Assembly: GCA_946183785.1 (NCBI GenBank)
Contig: CAMHCS010000006.1
Location: 31,381 to 95,380, forward strand
Source of the DNA: an uncultured Selenomonadales bacterium
Lineage (GTDB): Bacteria > Bacillota > Negativicutes > Selenomonadales > Selenomonadaceae
Direction: 5' to 3'
DNA: 64,000 nt
Below, piece by piece: positions 33,186 through 42,195 of the stretch. The notes beneath the pieces were generated by a model. That model had not been told where the DNA came from. It made no database searches and saw nothing but the letters and a program-made list of their open reading frames with translations. Each line of letters begins with the position of its first letter. Position 1 is the first letter of the stretch. The position numbers were made by a program, and so were the translations under genes.

Positions 33186-33848
33186 CTATCCCTTCTCGCA
33201 TTTTTTTCGCTTCGGCCTCGGATGATAGATCTGCCAGCCAAAATGGATTGCGCAAATACGGAGCAGAACGACGATGAAAAAGCCAAACCACGCTGCGGCC
33301 TGCATATCCCCATGCATGTGCTTCATGAAGCAGACGAAAAACGCACCGATGACAGAAGCCACCGCATAGACGTCCGCACGGAGCACCACCGGTATTCGTT
33401 GAGCCAGTAAATCCCGCAGGACGCCGCCGCCCACCGCCGTCAATACGCCCAATAAAATTGGCAGCGTGAATCGCGCATCCTTCTGTACAAGGCCCGTAAT
33501 GGCGCCCGTGATCGTGAACGCGGCAAGCCCAAGTGTATCCGAAATCTGGAATAAAAAGGCAAAACGGCGCTTTTGCTCCGGTGCGATATGGACCCCCGCA
33601 TAAATGACGACTACCGCCACCGCCGTGACAATCGCCAACAACAAATTCGTCGTATTGACCAGCGCCTCGGGCGGCACAATATCGATCAGGACGTCGCGAA
33701 TCATGCCGCCGCCCACCGCCGTCAATACGGCAAGGACGACAACGCCGAAAATATCCATGCGTCTTGACAGCCCAACGAGCGCGCCGGAAAACGCGAAGGC
33801 GATTGTCCCGATTATATCAAGCACATGCCATGTGAAAGCCAGCGTCAT
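33186..33848 (-). CDS. TRIC cation channel family protein (UPF0126)
   Basis: 220 aa with about seven membrane helices in two repeats, each holding the family motif (GGGMIRD near residue 49, GGGVLRD near 133). Bacterial TRIC homologues form trimeric monovalent cation channels. C-terminus is basic (PRPKRKKCEKG). Confidence 0.88.
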   Translation of the reverse strand: MTLAFTWHVLDIIGTIAFAFSGALVGLSRRMDIFGVVVLAVLTAVGGGMIRDVLIDIVPPEALVNTTNLLLAIVTAVAVVVIYAGVHIAPEQKRRFAFLFQISDTLGLAAFTITGAITGLVQKDARFTLPILLGVLTAVGGGVLRDLLAQRIPVVLRADVYAVASVIGAFFVCFMKHMHGDMQAAAWFGFFIVVLLRICAIHFGWQIYHPRPKRKKCEKG

Positions 33849-33915
33849 CGCGCCTCCCCCTTCCGTACTACTATTGTATAATGTACTGTTCCAAAATGCA
33901 AATCCAGCGCAGAGA

Positions 33916-33960
33916 AAAAGACCGTCGTGAGCATGTGATATGCCCGCAACGGTCTTTCTT
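33916..33960 (-). terminator. rho-independent terminator after the malic enzyme gene
   Basis: Arms AAAGACCGT and ACGGTCTTT; on the minus strand the stem is followed by TTTTTCTCTG. Could also serve the plus strand. Confidence 0.8.
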
Positions 33961-33976
33961 CTATTCAGCTTATGGA

Positions 33977-35239
33977 TTACGACGGCAGCGTCTTGATGAA
34001 CTCGCGCAGTCTTGCCGTGCGCTCCGTCGTGCGCTGACGGATGTCCTCAGGATCGACGCTTACGCGGGCTACACCCGTATCCATCGCAGCCTTCGCAACT
34101 GCGGCGGCAACTGCCGGAGCGACCCTCGTATCGAATACGCCCGGAATGATGTAATCCTCGCGCAGCTCTTCATCGGAAATCAGTTCCGAGATAGCATGAA
34201 CCGCTGCGCGCTTCATCGCTTCGTTGATCTTGCGCGCACGTACGTCGATGGCGCCGCGGAACAGGCCGGGGAACACCAGCACGTTGTTGACCTGATTCGG
34301 CGAGTCGGAACGTCCCGTACCGACGACCTTCGCACCCGCTTCCTTCGCTGCCTCGTAACTTGTCTCCGGAATCGGATTCGCCATCGCAAACACAATGCTG
34401 TCGCTGTTCATGCTCTGAATGATTTCCGGAATGAAAAGACCCGGACGCGATACGCCGAGGAGTACGTCAGCTCCCTGCGCAGCGTCAAGCAAGTTTCCAC
34501 GCAGATTATCCTTGTTTGTACGCTTCAAAAGATCGAGCTGAATACGATTCAGCGAAGCGGCCTCCATACCGTCGTACATGACGCCCATAGCGTCTACCAT
34601 GACGATATTCTCCGCGCCGAGGGAAAGCAGCAGCCGGACGATAGCCGATCCCGCCGCACCGACGCCGTTGATGACGATACGCGCCGTGCGAAGCTCTTTT
34701 TTCACGAAACGGAGCGCATTCGTCAGCGCCGCCGCACAGGCAATCGCCGTGCCATGCTGATCGTCATGGAATACGGGAATATCCATCTTTTCGATCAGTT
34801 CGTCTTCCACGTCGAAGCATTTCGGCGATTCAATATCCTCCAGGTTGATACCCGCAAAGCTCGGCTGCAGATAACGCACAGCTTCGACGAATTTATCCTT
34901 GTCCGTCGTATCCAGGCAGATAGGAACGGAATCAATATCCGCAAAACACTTGTAAAGCACGGACTTTCCTTCCATAACCGGCATGCCGGCCTCCGGACCG
35001 ATGTTGCCGAGACCGAGGACGCGCGTGCCGTCCGACACTACCGCAACCATATTGCCACGGCAGGTATATTCAAAGGAAAGGTCCTTCTCCTCACGGATTT
35101 TCCGGCACGGCTCCGCAACGCCCGGCGTATACAGCACGCTCAAATCATGGGCGTTCTCCAGCTTGGCCTTTGGCACCGTCGCAAGCTTTCCGTTGTGCTC
35201 CTTATGGACTTGAAGCGCTTCTTCGTTCAGATTCATCAT
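33977..35239 (-). CDS. NAD(P)-dependent malic enzyme
   Basis: About 420 aa. Short bacterial form of malic enzyme: [13 protein letters not shown] near the N-terminus, [19 protein letters not shown], then a Rossmann domain with [11 protein letters not shown]. Decarboxylates malate to pyruvate. The start is one of two adjacent ATG codons (complement of 35237-35239 preferred, AAAGGGG upstream). Cofactor choice cannot be assigned from sequence alone. Confidence 0.93.
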   Translation of the reverse strand: MMNLNEEALQVHKEHNGKLATVPKAKLENAHDLSVLYTPGVAEPCRKIREEKDLSFEYTCRGNMVAVVSDGTRVLGLGNIGPEAGMPVMEGKSVLYKCFADIDSVPICLDTTDKDKFVEAVRYLQPSFAGINLEDIESPKCFDVEDELIEKMDIPVFHDDQHGTAIACAAALTNALRFVKKELRTARIVINGVGAAGSAIVRLLLSLGAENIVMVDAMGVMYDGMEAASLNRIQLDLLKRTNKDNLRGNLLDAAQGADVLLGVSRPGLFIPEIIQSMNSDSIVFAMANPIPETSYEAAKEAGAKVVGTGRSDSPNQVNNVLVFPGLFRGAIDVRARKINEAMKRAAVHAISELISDEELREDYIIPGVFDTRVAPAVAAAVAKAAMDTGVARVSVDPEDIRQRTTERTARLREFIKTLPS

Positions 35240-35359
35240 TTCTACCCCTTTCCTCATATCGACAAAAAATACTCAGGAGAAGACCCATTCCCCTCTCAGC
35301 ATCAGCATACCGTAATTTCATGCGATTGTCAATTTTTAATTTTCTGAAATTGCCGTGCA

Positions 35360-35393
35360 AAAAAAGAAAAGCCCCGAAGATTCTTCGGAGCTT
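35360..35393 (-). terminator. rho-independent terminator of the Asp-Cys tRNA pair
   Basis: Minus strand: AAGCTCCGAAGA pairs with TCTTCGGGGCTT and is followed by TTCTTTTTTT. Confidence 0.8.
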
Positions 35394-35399
35394 GCTGGC

Positions 35400-35473
<74 letters not shown>

Positions 35474-35520
35474 CTATATCAAATAGTTTGTCTTAATTCC
35501 AATATTACCCTTCATAAAAA

Positions 35521-35597
35521 TGGCGACCCGAATGGGACTTGAACCCATGATCTCCGCCGTGACAGGGCGGCATTCTAACCAACTGAACTACCGGGCC
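35521..35597 (-). tRNA. tRNA-Asp (GUC)
   Basis: 77 bases with encoded CCA. Acceptor GGCCCGG paired with TCGGGTC (two G-U pairs), anticodon stem CCGCC/GGCGG, loop CTGTCAC, discriminator G. Confidence 0.95.
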
Positions 35598-35669
35598 GTA
35601 GCCACGCCGAAACAAGAACCTCATTCACAGCGCAAGTTGTATTATACACTCCCCTGCCCTGCTTGTCAA

Positions 35670-36557
35670 TCAAATCTCAAACATCTTCTCCGTCTCGTGC
35701 AGGATATTATCACGCCTCTTTTTCGCAGCGGCGAAATAATCGTGCACGGCAGTTCGATCCTTTCGATGGACGGCGTCGGCGACCCTGCCCAGGATTTCCT
35801 GCATTTGCGCGAGATGCGACTCGATGGCCGCGCCGTTCGTCATGCAGATGTCCGCCCACATATCCGCGTTGGACGAGGCGATGCGCGTGGTGTCCTTGAA
35901 CCCGCCGCCCGCCAGCTTCAGGCTGTCCTCGTCGTCCTCCGGGTTTTCCGCCAGCAGCGTGACAAGCGCTGCGGCAGTGATGTGCGGCACATGGCTGATA
36001 AGCGACGCGCAGCGGTCATGCTTCGCCGTGGAAAGCGTCGTCAGATTCGCCCCGGTCAGACGGATCAAATCCACCACCTTGTCATAGACGTCCTTCGGCG
36101 CGGTGGTTTCCTCCAAAACGACATAGCATTTGTGCAGGAACAAATCCTTGTCCGCCGCCTCGACGCCGCTTTTTTCCTTGCCCGTCATCGGATGGCCGGA
36201 AACGTAATAGACGTGCGGCGGGAGCAGTGGACGGATCGTGTCCCAAAGATACGACTTTGTGCTGCCCGCGTCGGTTAAAACCGCGCCCTCCTTGACAAAC
36301 GGCAGGAGCTTTTCGACCATCGGCACGATCTGCAGAACCGGCGTGCTCAGATAAATCACGTCGGCGTCTTGCACGACCTCGGCAATATCCGCCGAAGCCT
36401 TGTCCACAGCGCCCCGCGCCACCGCCGCGTCCATCGACGCCTGCGTGCGGCATAGCCCCGTAATGTACACGTCGTCTCCGAGGCGGCTCTTCAGCGCCAG
36501 GCCGAAGGATCCGCCGATAAGCCCGATGCCGATAATGGCGAGATTGAGCCTGGCCAT
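35670..36557 (-). CDS. tyrA: prephenate dehydrogenase
   Basis: 295 aa. NAD-binding GIGLIGGSFGLAL at the N-terminus, then STPVLQI and the PDH helical domain with SGHPMTGKEKSGVEAAD. Oxidises prephenate to 4-hydroxyphenylpyruvate for tyrosine. No C-terminal ACT domain is visible, so feedback control probably sits elsewhere or in the T-box leader. Starts right after the aroF stop. Confidence 0.94.
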   Translation of the reverse strand: MARLNLAIIGIGLIGGSFGLALKSRLGDDVYITGLCRTQASMDAAVARGAVDKASADIAEVVQDADVIYLSTPVLQIVPMVEKLLPFVKEGAVLTDAGSTKSYLWDTIRPLLPPHVYYVSGHPMTGKEKSGVEAADKDLFLHKCYVVLEETTAPKDVYDKVVDLIRLTGANLTTLSTAKHDRCASLISHVPHITAAALVTLLAENPEDDEDSLKLAGGGFKDTTRIASSNADMWADICMTNGAAIESHLAQMQEILGRVADAVHRKDRTAVHDYFAAAKKRRDNILHETEKMFEI

Positions 36558-37574
36558 CTATTTTCTCCCCATGATCGCGGCAATCTTCCGCACCTCGTCC
36601 ATCGTCGCGCGGAAGTTCTTCGGCGTCAGCGACTGGTCGCCGTCCGAGAGAGCGACCTCCGGATGCGGGTGCACCTCGATAATCAGTCCGTCCGCACCGG
36701 CAGCCACCGCCGCCCGCGCCATCGGCTGCACCATCTGCCAGCGCCCCGTACCGTGGCTCGGATCGACGATGATCGGCAGATGCGAAAGCTCCTTGACCGC
36801 CGCCACTGCCGAAAGGTCGAGAGTATTACGCGTGAAGGTCTCATAAGTGCGAATGCCGCGCTCGCAGAGCATGACGTTTTCGTTGCCCGCGCTCATGACA
36901 TACTCGGCGGCATTCAGCCATTCCGAGATTGTCGCCGAAAGGCCTCGCTTCAAAAGCACCGGTTTCGTCCCATGCCCGACCGCCTGCAAGAGGCGGAAGT
37001 TCTGCATATTGCGCGCGCCGATCTGAAGCACGTCCGCATACTTTGAAACGAGCTCCACGTCGTTCAGGTCGACAATCTCGGTCACAACACGCAAATCGAA
37101 CTCGTCTCCCACCGAACGGAGCATCTTCAGCCCTTCCTCGGCCAGACCCTGAAAATCATAAGGCGAGGTGCGCGGCTTGAACGCGCCGCCGCGAAGGAAC
37201 TGCGCGCCGCCCTTCTTGACCTCGGACGCCGCCTCGCGAAGCTGCTCCATGCTCTCCACCGCGCAGGGCCCAGCCATGATTGCCAGCTCATCGCCGCCAA
37301 TCTTGAAGCCGCGCACATCGATGACCGTCGGCTCCGGATGGAACTCACGGCTGACCAGCTTATATTTTTCCGTGATGCGGACCGCTTTTTCCACGCCGTC
37401 CAGGACGCTCATGTTTTCCTCGATGCCGCTGATAATCTTCTTGTCGCCGATTACGCCGACGATCGTACGGTTCTCGCCCACAGAAAGGTGACAGGACAAC
37501 CCCGCGCTCTCGATTTTTTCCCTGACGCGGGAAATGTTTTCCTCGGTTGCGCCCGGCTTCATCACGATAATCAT
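36558..37574 (-). CDS. aroF: 3-deoxy-7-phosphoheptulonate synthase
   Basis: 338 aa. An N-terminal ferredoxin-like regulatory segment (residues 1-75, MIIVMKPGATEENI) precedes the DAHP synthase barrel with IMAGPCAVES, GGAFKPRTSPYDFQG and IVDPSHGTG. First step of the shikimate pathway, type I-beta. First gene of the aroF-tyrA operon, under the T-box leader at 37606-37880. Confidence 0.95.
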   Translation of the reverse strand: MIIVMKPGATEENISRVREKIESAGLSCHLSVGENRTIVGVIGDKKIISGIEENMSVLDGVEKAVRITEKYKLVSREFHPEPTVIDVRGFKIGGDELAIMAGPCAVESMEQLREAASEVKKGGAQFLRGGAFKPRTSPYDFQGLAEEGLKMLRSVGDEFDLRVVTEIVDLNDVELVSKYADVLQIGARNMQNFRLLQAVGHGTKPVLLKRGLSATISEWLNAAEYVMSAGNENVMLCERGIRTYETFTRNTLDLSAVAAVKELSHLPIIVDPSHGTGRWQMVQPMARAAVAAGADGLIIEVHPHPEVALSDGDQSLTPKNFRATMDEVRKIAAIMGRK

Positions 37575-37605
37575 TTGAAATTCCTCCCTTAAAAATAAAT
37601 CTTCC

Positions 37606-37880
37606 CAAACAAACAGAAAAGCCCGTCCCCTTACAGGGACGAGCCGTAAACCCGTGGTACCACCCTGCTTGCCAAAGACAAGCCTCTCTTTTCGGGCACG
37701 AAAGAATCTATGCCCTAGCCCATGATAACGGAGGCGCCCCGGCGCGGCCTACTATAATTTCAGCCTGCTGCTTGCGGGTGTATTTCGCAGATTTCCTCCG
37801 CCGCGTCGCACCGTCCCGCGGCTCTCTGTGGGATTCCGTCCGTTACTTCTCCCGCGCATCGCATTTCGCTTTATGGGAAA
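37606..37880 (-). promoter_or_regulatory. T-box riboswitch leader of aroF-tyrA, probably tyrosine-sensing
   Basis: On the minus strand the T-box sequence AGGGTGGTACCACGGG (37651-37666) is followed by a terminator stem GCTCGTCCC/GGGGACGGGC with TTTT (37611-37643). Upstream lies a long Stem I region with an AGAGAG bulge and a GACGGTGCGA distal loop. The best specifier candidate is UAC (Tyr; complement of 37780-37782) in GAAATACACC, which fits a tyrosine pathway operon. T-box identity is firm; the specifier is a reading from context. Confidence 0.88.
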
Positions 37881-37906
37881 AAATATAGCACCCATGAAAT
37901 GAATTG

Positions 37907-38092
37907 TCAAGCGCGACGATTGATTCCATGTTGCGTATCTGCGACCTTAGGAACTTCTTGGGATGCATGGCGTCCCATCGTAAATTTCTTGCCCGTTTCC
38001 AAATTCGTCCATTCCGAATGACCTGCGCGTTCCCCAGTGTGCCTGCATTTGCTTTCCCGTACCAATTTCCTTTCCAACTCCGCCCAAGTCAT
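37907..38092 (-). CDS. HicA-like toxin, no antitoxin gene beside it
   Basis: 61 aa. HSEWTNLETGKKFTMGRHASQEV matches the core of HicA mRNA-interferase toxins (H near the end of strand 2, T-G-K-x-F, R-H, E-V), shown here as H27 onward. The tail KVADTQHGINRRA departs from the usual GTLRSILKQ-like helix, so the 3' end may be altered. The ATG has GAGGTG upstream and a good promoter stands at 38121-38149. No HicB-like gene is visible on either side. Base composition is lower in GC than its neighbours. Confidence 0.5.
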   Translation of the reverse strand: MTWAELERKLVRESKCRHTGERAGHSEWTNLETGKKFTMGRHASQEVPKVADTQHGINRRA

Positions 38093-38120
38093 CTTGCACC
38101 TCGAACCTTTGATTGTCTAT

Positions 38121-38149
38121 ATCATAACGTATTATTGCACGCCAAGCAA
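38121..38149 (-). promoter_or_regulatory. promoter of the HicA-like gene
   Basis: Minus strand: TTGCTT (complement of 38144-38149), 17-base spacer, TATGAT (complement of 38121-38126), about 22 bases before the start. Confidence 0.6.
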
Positions 38150-38199
38150 GCACTGCTTCCTTGTATTCGAAAACCGCGTACATGGCAGTACTTTCAATA

Positions 38200-38652
38200 T
38201 TACAAATCCAGGATCATCGCGACCTCGTCGCAGTTCGGGAACTTCGGGCATTCGATGCAGTCCTTCCAGACCTTCGGCGGAAGCTCCTCCTTCGCCACTT
38301 TGCGGAAACCCATCGCCGCAAAAAAACCCACCTGGTACGTCAGCGTGAAAACGAGAGAAGCCCCGTACTGCCGCCCTTCCTCTAAGAGCCGCCGCACGAT
38401 CTCCGCGCCGACGCCCCGCCGCGTGCAGCCCTCGGCCACCGCCATCGTCCGCACTTCGGCCAGCTTATCCCAAATGAAATGCAGCCCGCCGACGCCCACG
38501 ATGCGACCATCCTCCTCCGCTACGACCATATCGCGCAGCGTCTCGTACAGCGTATTGCGCGAACGCGCCAACATCGCGCCCTCCTGCGCGTAGTCGTACA
38601 CCATCTGATAAATCGCTTCGACGTCGTCAAACGTCGGCTTCCGGTAAATCAC
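38200..38652 (-). CDS. GNAT N-acetyltransferase (ArgA-like family)
   Basis: 150 aa from a GTG start (complement of 38650-38652) with GGAGG 8 bases upstream, overlapping the nth stop. EVRTMAVAEGCTRRGVGAEIVRRLLEEG is the acetyl-CoA-binding region (given here as a family motif near residues 66-93). The C-terminal CIECPKFPNCDEVAM is typical of the short N-acetylglutamate synthase-like group. A role in arginine synthesis is possible but not proven by context. Confidence 0.82.
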   Translation of the reverse strand: MIYRKPTFDDVEAIYQMVYDYAQEGAMLARSRNTLYETLRDMVVAEEDGRIVGVGGLHFIWDKLAEVRTMAVAEGCTRRGVGAEIVRRLLEEGRQYGASLVFTLTYQVGFFAAMGFRKVAKEELPPKVWKDCIECPKFPNCDEVAMILDL

Positions 38653-39341
38653 GCTTTCTTTCCTCCGCTCGTCTTTTTCTTCCCGTTCGCCTTTTTCTCG
38701 TCTATACCGTCCGTCCCGAAACTCGGACAGAGCTTCGCCAACGGACACTCCGCGCAAAGCGGGCGGCGGGACTTGCAGATTTTCCGCCCGTGCCATATCA
38801 GCCAGTGATGCGCGTCGCTCCACTTCTCCTTCGGGATCGCCTTGTTCAGCCCAAGCTCCACCTCGTCCGGCGTCTCGCCCACAGCCAGCCGCAGACGGTT
38901 TGCCACACGGAAGACGTGGGTGTCCACCGCGATCGCCGGACGCCGGAACGCGATGCTCGTCACCACGTTCGCCGTCTTGCGCCCCACGCCGGGCAACGCG
39001 AGCAGCGCGTCGAAATCCTCCGGCACCTTGCCGCCGTACTCCCGCGCAAGGATCTCGCAGGTCGCGAGGATATTCTTCGCCTTCGCGTGGAAAAAGCCGC
39101 ACTCGTGAATCTCCTTCTCCAACTTGGGCAGCCCCATCCTGACGATGGCTTCCGGCGTCGCCGCCTTCGCGAACAGCCGCTTCGTCACGATATTGACCCT
39201 CTGGTCGGTGCATTGCGCGGACAGGATCACCGCCACAAGCAGCTCGAAGGGATTCCTGAACAGCAGCGCGGGCTTCGCGTCCGCGTACACCTCGGACAAA
39301 ATGCGAATCATCTCGTCCTTCGTCTTCTTCGTCACCCGCAC
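38649..39341 (-). CDS. nth: endonuclease III
   Basis: 230 aa. Helix-hairpin-helix LPGVGRKTANVV with the catalytic Lys, catalytic Asp in VDTHVFRV, and a 4Fe-4S loop C-x6-C-x2-C-x5-C (CKSRRPLCAECPLAKLC). Removes oxidised pyrimidines. A Lys/Gly-rich tail of ~20 residues extends past the usual end. Confidence 0.96.
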   Translation of the reverse strand: MRVTKKTKDEMIRILSEVYADAKPALLFRNPFELLVAVILSAQCTDQRVNIVTKRLFAKAATPEAIVRMGLPKLEKEIHECGFFHAKAKNILATCEILAREYGGKVPEDFDALLALPGVGRKTANVVTSIAFRRPAIAVDTHVFRVANRLRLAVGETPDEVELGLNKAIPKEKWSDAHHWLIWHGRKICKSRRPLCAECPLAKLCPSFGTDGIDEKKANGKKKTSGGKKA

Positions 39342-39361
39342 GCGCCGCTCCCCTTTCTATA

Positions 39362-40723
39362 TCAGTTCGTCAAGCTCCGGATCGGGGCCGGGATACGGCC
39401 GCCGCGGGCGATGAACGCCTCCGAGTTGAATTCGCTCTTGACGGGCATGACCGGGCAGGAGCCCAACAGTCCGCCGTACTCCACCGAATCGCCGACCTTC
39501 GCTCCCGGCACGGGAATCACGCGCACCGCCGTGGTCTTGTTGTTGATCATGCCGATGGCCGCCTCGTCCGCGATAATGCCCGAAATCGTCGACGCCGGGA
39601 CGTCGCCCGCAATGGCGATCATATCGAGTCCCACCGAGCAGACGCAGGTCATCGCTTCGAGCTTTTCCAGCGTCAGGCTGCCGCAATTCACCGCGTCGAT
39701 CATGCCCGCGTCCTCGCTGACCGGAATGAAAGCGCCGGAAAGGCCGCCGACGTGCGACGACGCCATCAGGCCGCCTTTTTTCACCGCGTCGTTCAGGAGC
39801 GCCAGCGCCGCCGTCGTGCCCGGCGCGCCGCAGCTTTCGAGACCCATTTCCTCCAGGACGTTCGCCACGCTGTCGCCGACGGCCGGCGTCGGGGCCAGCG
39901 AGAGGTCGATGATGCCGAATGGAACGCCGAGCCGCCGCGACGCTTCCCGCGCCACGAGCTGGCCGACGCGCGTAATCTTGAACGCCGTGCGCTTTACCGT
40001 CTCCGCGATCTCCGTGAAATCCGCGCCTTTCAAATCCTCCAGCGCGTGCTTGACCACGCCTGGGCCGCTGACGCCCACAGATACCACCGTTTCCGCTTCG
40101 CTGACGCCGTGGAACGCGCCCGCCATGAACGGATTGTCCCCCGGCGCGTTGGCGAATACTACGAGCTTCGCGCAGCCGATGGCTTGACGGTCGCGGGTCA
40201 GCTCCGCCGTGCGCTTGATGATGTCGCCCATCTCCCGCACGCAGTCCATATTGATGCCCGCCTTCGTCGAGGCGAGATTGACCGACGAGCAGACGAGATC
40301 CGTAGAGGCCAGCGCCTGCGGAATCGATTGAAGCAAAATACGGTCGCCGTTGGTGAAGCCTTTTTCCACCAGCGCCGAGAAGCCGCCGATGAAATTGACG
40401 CCCACAGCCTTCGCCGCCTTGTCCAGCGTCTCCGCCACCGGCACATAGCTGTCCGTCTTGCATGCCTCCGCCGCGATGGCGATCGGCGTCACCGACACCC
40501 GCTTATGGATAATGGGGATGCCGTACTCCGCCTCGATGTCCTCGCCGGTCTTGACGAGGAATTCCGCCGCCGTCGTGATACGGTCGTAAATGTTGTCGCA
40601 AAACTGCTTTATATTCGGATGGGCGCAGCCGCGAAGCGAAATGCCCATCGTGATCGTCCGGACGTCGAGCTTGTTCTCGGTGATCATCCGGTTTGTTTCC
40701 ATAATATCGTCAACGGTAATCAA
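39362..40723 (-). CDS. PFL family protein (UPF0210/DUF711)
   Basis: 453 aa, the usual length for this family, beginning with [24 protein letters not shown] and carrying [14 protein letters not shown]. Structurally related to glycyl radical enzyme barrels, but function unknown. Paired with an ACT-domain gene 18 bases upstream, an arrangement conserved in many Firmicutes. Confidence 0.9.
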   Translation of the reverse strand: MITVDDIMETNRMITENKLDVRTITMGISLRGCAHPNIKQFCDNIYDRITTAAEFLVKTGEDIEAEYGIPIIHKRVSVTPIAIAAEACKTDSYVPVAETLDKAAKAVGVNFIGGFSALVEKGFTNGDRILLQSIPQALASTDLVCSSVNLASTKAGINMDCVREMGDIIKRTAELTRDRQAIGCAKLVVFANAPGDNPFMAGAFHGVSEAETVVSVGVSGPGVVKHALEDLKGADFTEIAETVKRTAFKITRVGQLVAREASRRLGVPFGIIDLSLAPTPAVGDSVANVLEEMGLESCGAPGTTAALALLNDAVKKGGLMASSHVGGLSGAFIPVSEDAGMIDAVNCGSLTLEKLEAMTCVCSVGLDMIAIAGDVPASTISGIIADEAAIGMINNKTTAVRVIPVPGAKVGDSVEYGGLLGSCPVMPVKSEFNSEAFIARGGRIPAPIRSLTN

Positions 40724-40741
40724 GTACGCACGCCTCCTTTA

Positions 40742-41011
40742 TTACACAACGTGCATGACGTTGAAAATGTCCTGATGCTGCGCCTTGATCTCGACGCCGA
40801 TCTCTTCGCCCTTCTTCTTGAGCTGCTTCGCGAGCTCGCCGAGCTTCACCGCGTCGTCGGTGGTCTCCGCCAGCATGACCATATTGAAAAAACCGTCCAT
40901 GATATTTTGGTTGATGCTCAGGATGTTCACCTTGTTCTCCGCCAAAAGGCTGCTGACCGTGGCAATAATGCCGACGCGATCCTTCCCCACGACCGTGACT
41001 ACGAGTTTCAT
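40742..41011 (-). CDS. ACT domain protein (UPF0237)
   Basis: 89 aa from the ATG at the complement of 41009-41011 (GGAGGAGAAGCT upstream). A single ACT domain, VVTVVGKDRVGIIATVSSLL. Likely the ligand-sensing partner of the UPF0210 protein; ligand unknown. Confidence 0.9.
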   Translation of the reverse strand: MKLVVTVVGKDRVGIIATVSSLLAENKVNILSINQNIMDGFFNMVMLAETTDDAVKLGELAKQLKKKGEEIGVEIKAQHQDIFNVMHVV

Positions 41012-41093
41012 AGCTTCTCCTCCATAATACAAAAATCTTATATATTATACCCCATCTTCGAGACGGCGTATAGAAAAACTTGCTCGGCGAATG

Positions 41094-41119
41094 AAAAAGG
41101 GCTGCCGCACGACAGCCCC
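41094..41119 (-). terminator. rho-independent terminator after the solute-binding protein gene
   Basis: Minus strand GGGGCTG/CAGCCC hairpin followed by TTTTTCATT. Between it and the gene (41120-41288) lie two more palindromes: 41152-41176 (ATTTTTCTCC/GGAGAAAAAT) and 41204-41238 (GAGATCGGA/TCCGATCTC). No gene is seen in that gap. Confidence 0.75.
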
Positions 41120-41288
41120 GTTTTTCTTGCCGCTCAAAATGCCATAAATCAAATTTTTCTCCAAAGGAGAAAAATTACCCTAGCCAGCATTTCAACAAGG
41201 CGTGAGATCGGAAGGAGATTTAACCTCCCTCCGATCTCCGATGTACACCCCCGCCTATAGCGACGGAGGACATCTCAGCCTTGTTATA

Positions 41289-42101
41289 TTACTTCTTGTC
41301 GATCTTCGTGATGTCCGCCGCGAACCATTTCTGCGAAATCTTCGCCATCGTGCCGTCCTTGCGCATCTCGTCGAGAACCTTCTGCACTTTGTCGCGAAGC
41401 TCCTTATCGTCCTTGCGGAAGCCGACGCCAAACTGCGCGGATGGACCGACCGTCACGTCCACCGCCTCGATCTTGTTCGGGTGCTTGCTGATGTAATAGC
41501 GGCCGATGATCTCGTCGCAGACCACTGCGTCGATGCGGCCGTTCTCAAGATCCATGAACGCCGACAGATAATCCTGATACTTCTTGTATTCCTTGAACGT
41601 GCTTGTCAGATCCGTCTTCCCGTCCAGGTATTCCTCAATGGTGCCGCCGCCGCTCTGCGTAGCGACAATCTTGCCCGCCAGCGTCGACTCGCTCTTGATG
41701 TCCTCATTCTTGCCCACCGCGCGGAAGATAATGAAGCGGTTGTTCATATACGGGTCGCTGAAAAGAATGTTTTCCTTGCGTTTCTCAGTGATGTCGAGAC
41801 CGTTCCAGAGCATATCGACGCGGCCGCTCTTCAGTTCGGCTTCTTTGCTCGCCCAGTCGATCGGCTTGAAATCGACTTTCGCATTCAGACGCTTCGCCGC
41901 CTCCGTCGCAAGATCGATGTCAAAGCCGACAATCTTGTTGTTCTCGTCGACGAATCCCATCGGCGGGAAATTGTCGTCAAGGCCAAGTACGATCGGCTTC
42001 GTAGCCTCTTTTTTCTCCGCCGGCTTCTGTCCGCCGCCGCATCCGGCCAAAAGGCCGCAGGCAAGCACCGCCAACATCAGCACCGCAAATAACTTCTTCA
42101 T
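41289..42101 (-). CDS. amino acid ABC transporter substrate-binding lipoprotein
   Basis: 270 aa from the ATG at the complement of 42099-42101. Lipobox LLAGC near residue 20, then the SBP family 3 fold (VGFDIDLATEAAKRLNAKVDF, RVDMLWNGLDITEKRK). Binds a polar amino acid. No permease or ATPase gene is next to it, so it must use components encoded elsewhere. Confidence 0.92.
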   Translation of the reverse strand: MKKLFAVLMLAVLACGLLAGCGGGQKPAEKKEATKPIVLGLDDNFPPMGFVDENNKIVGFDIDLATEAAKRLNAKVDFKPIDWASKEAELKSGRVDMLWNGLDITEKRKENILFSDPYMNNRFIIFRAVGKNEDIKSESTLAGKIVATQSGGGTIEEYLDGKTDLTSTFKEYKKYQDYLSAFMDLENGRIDAVVCDEIIGRYYISKHPNKIEAVDVTVGPSAQFGVGFRKDDKELRDKVQKVLDEMRKDGTMAKISQKWFAADITKIDKK

Positions 42102-42195
42102 TTCCTTTCCCTCCATACTGCAAATCTGCGACGTTTCTTTTCTCTGTCAAAACGCCAGAAATATTATATCGAAACTCCCGTCGTTTTGCAATAGA

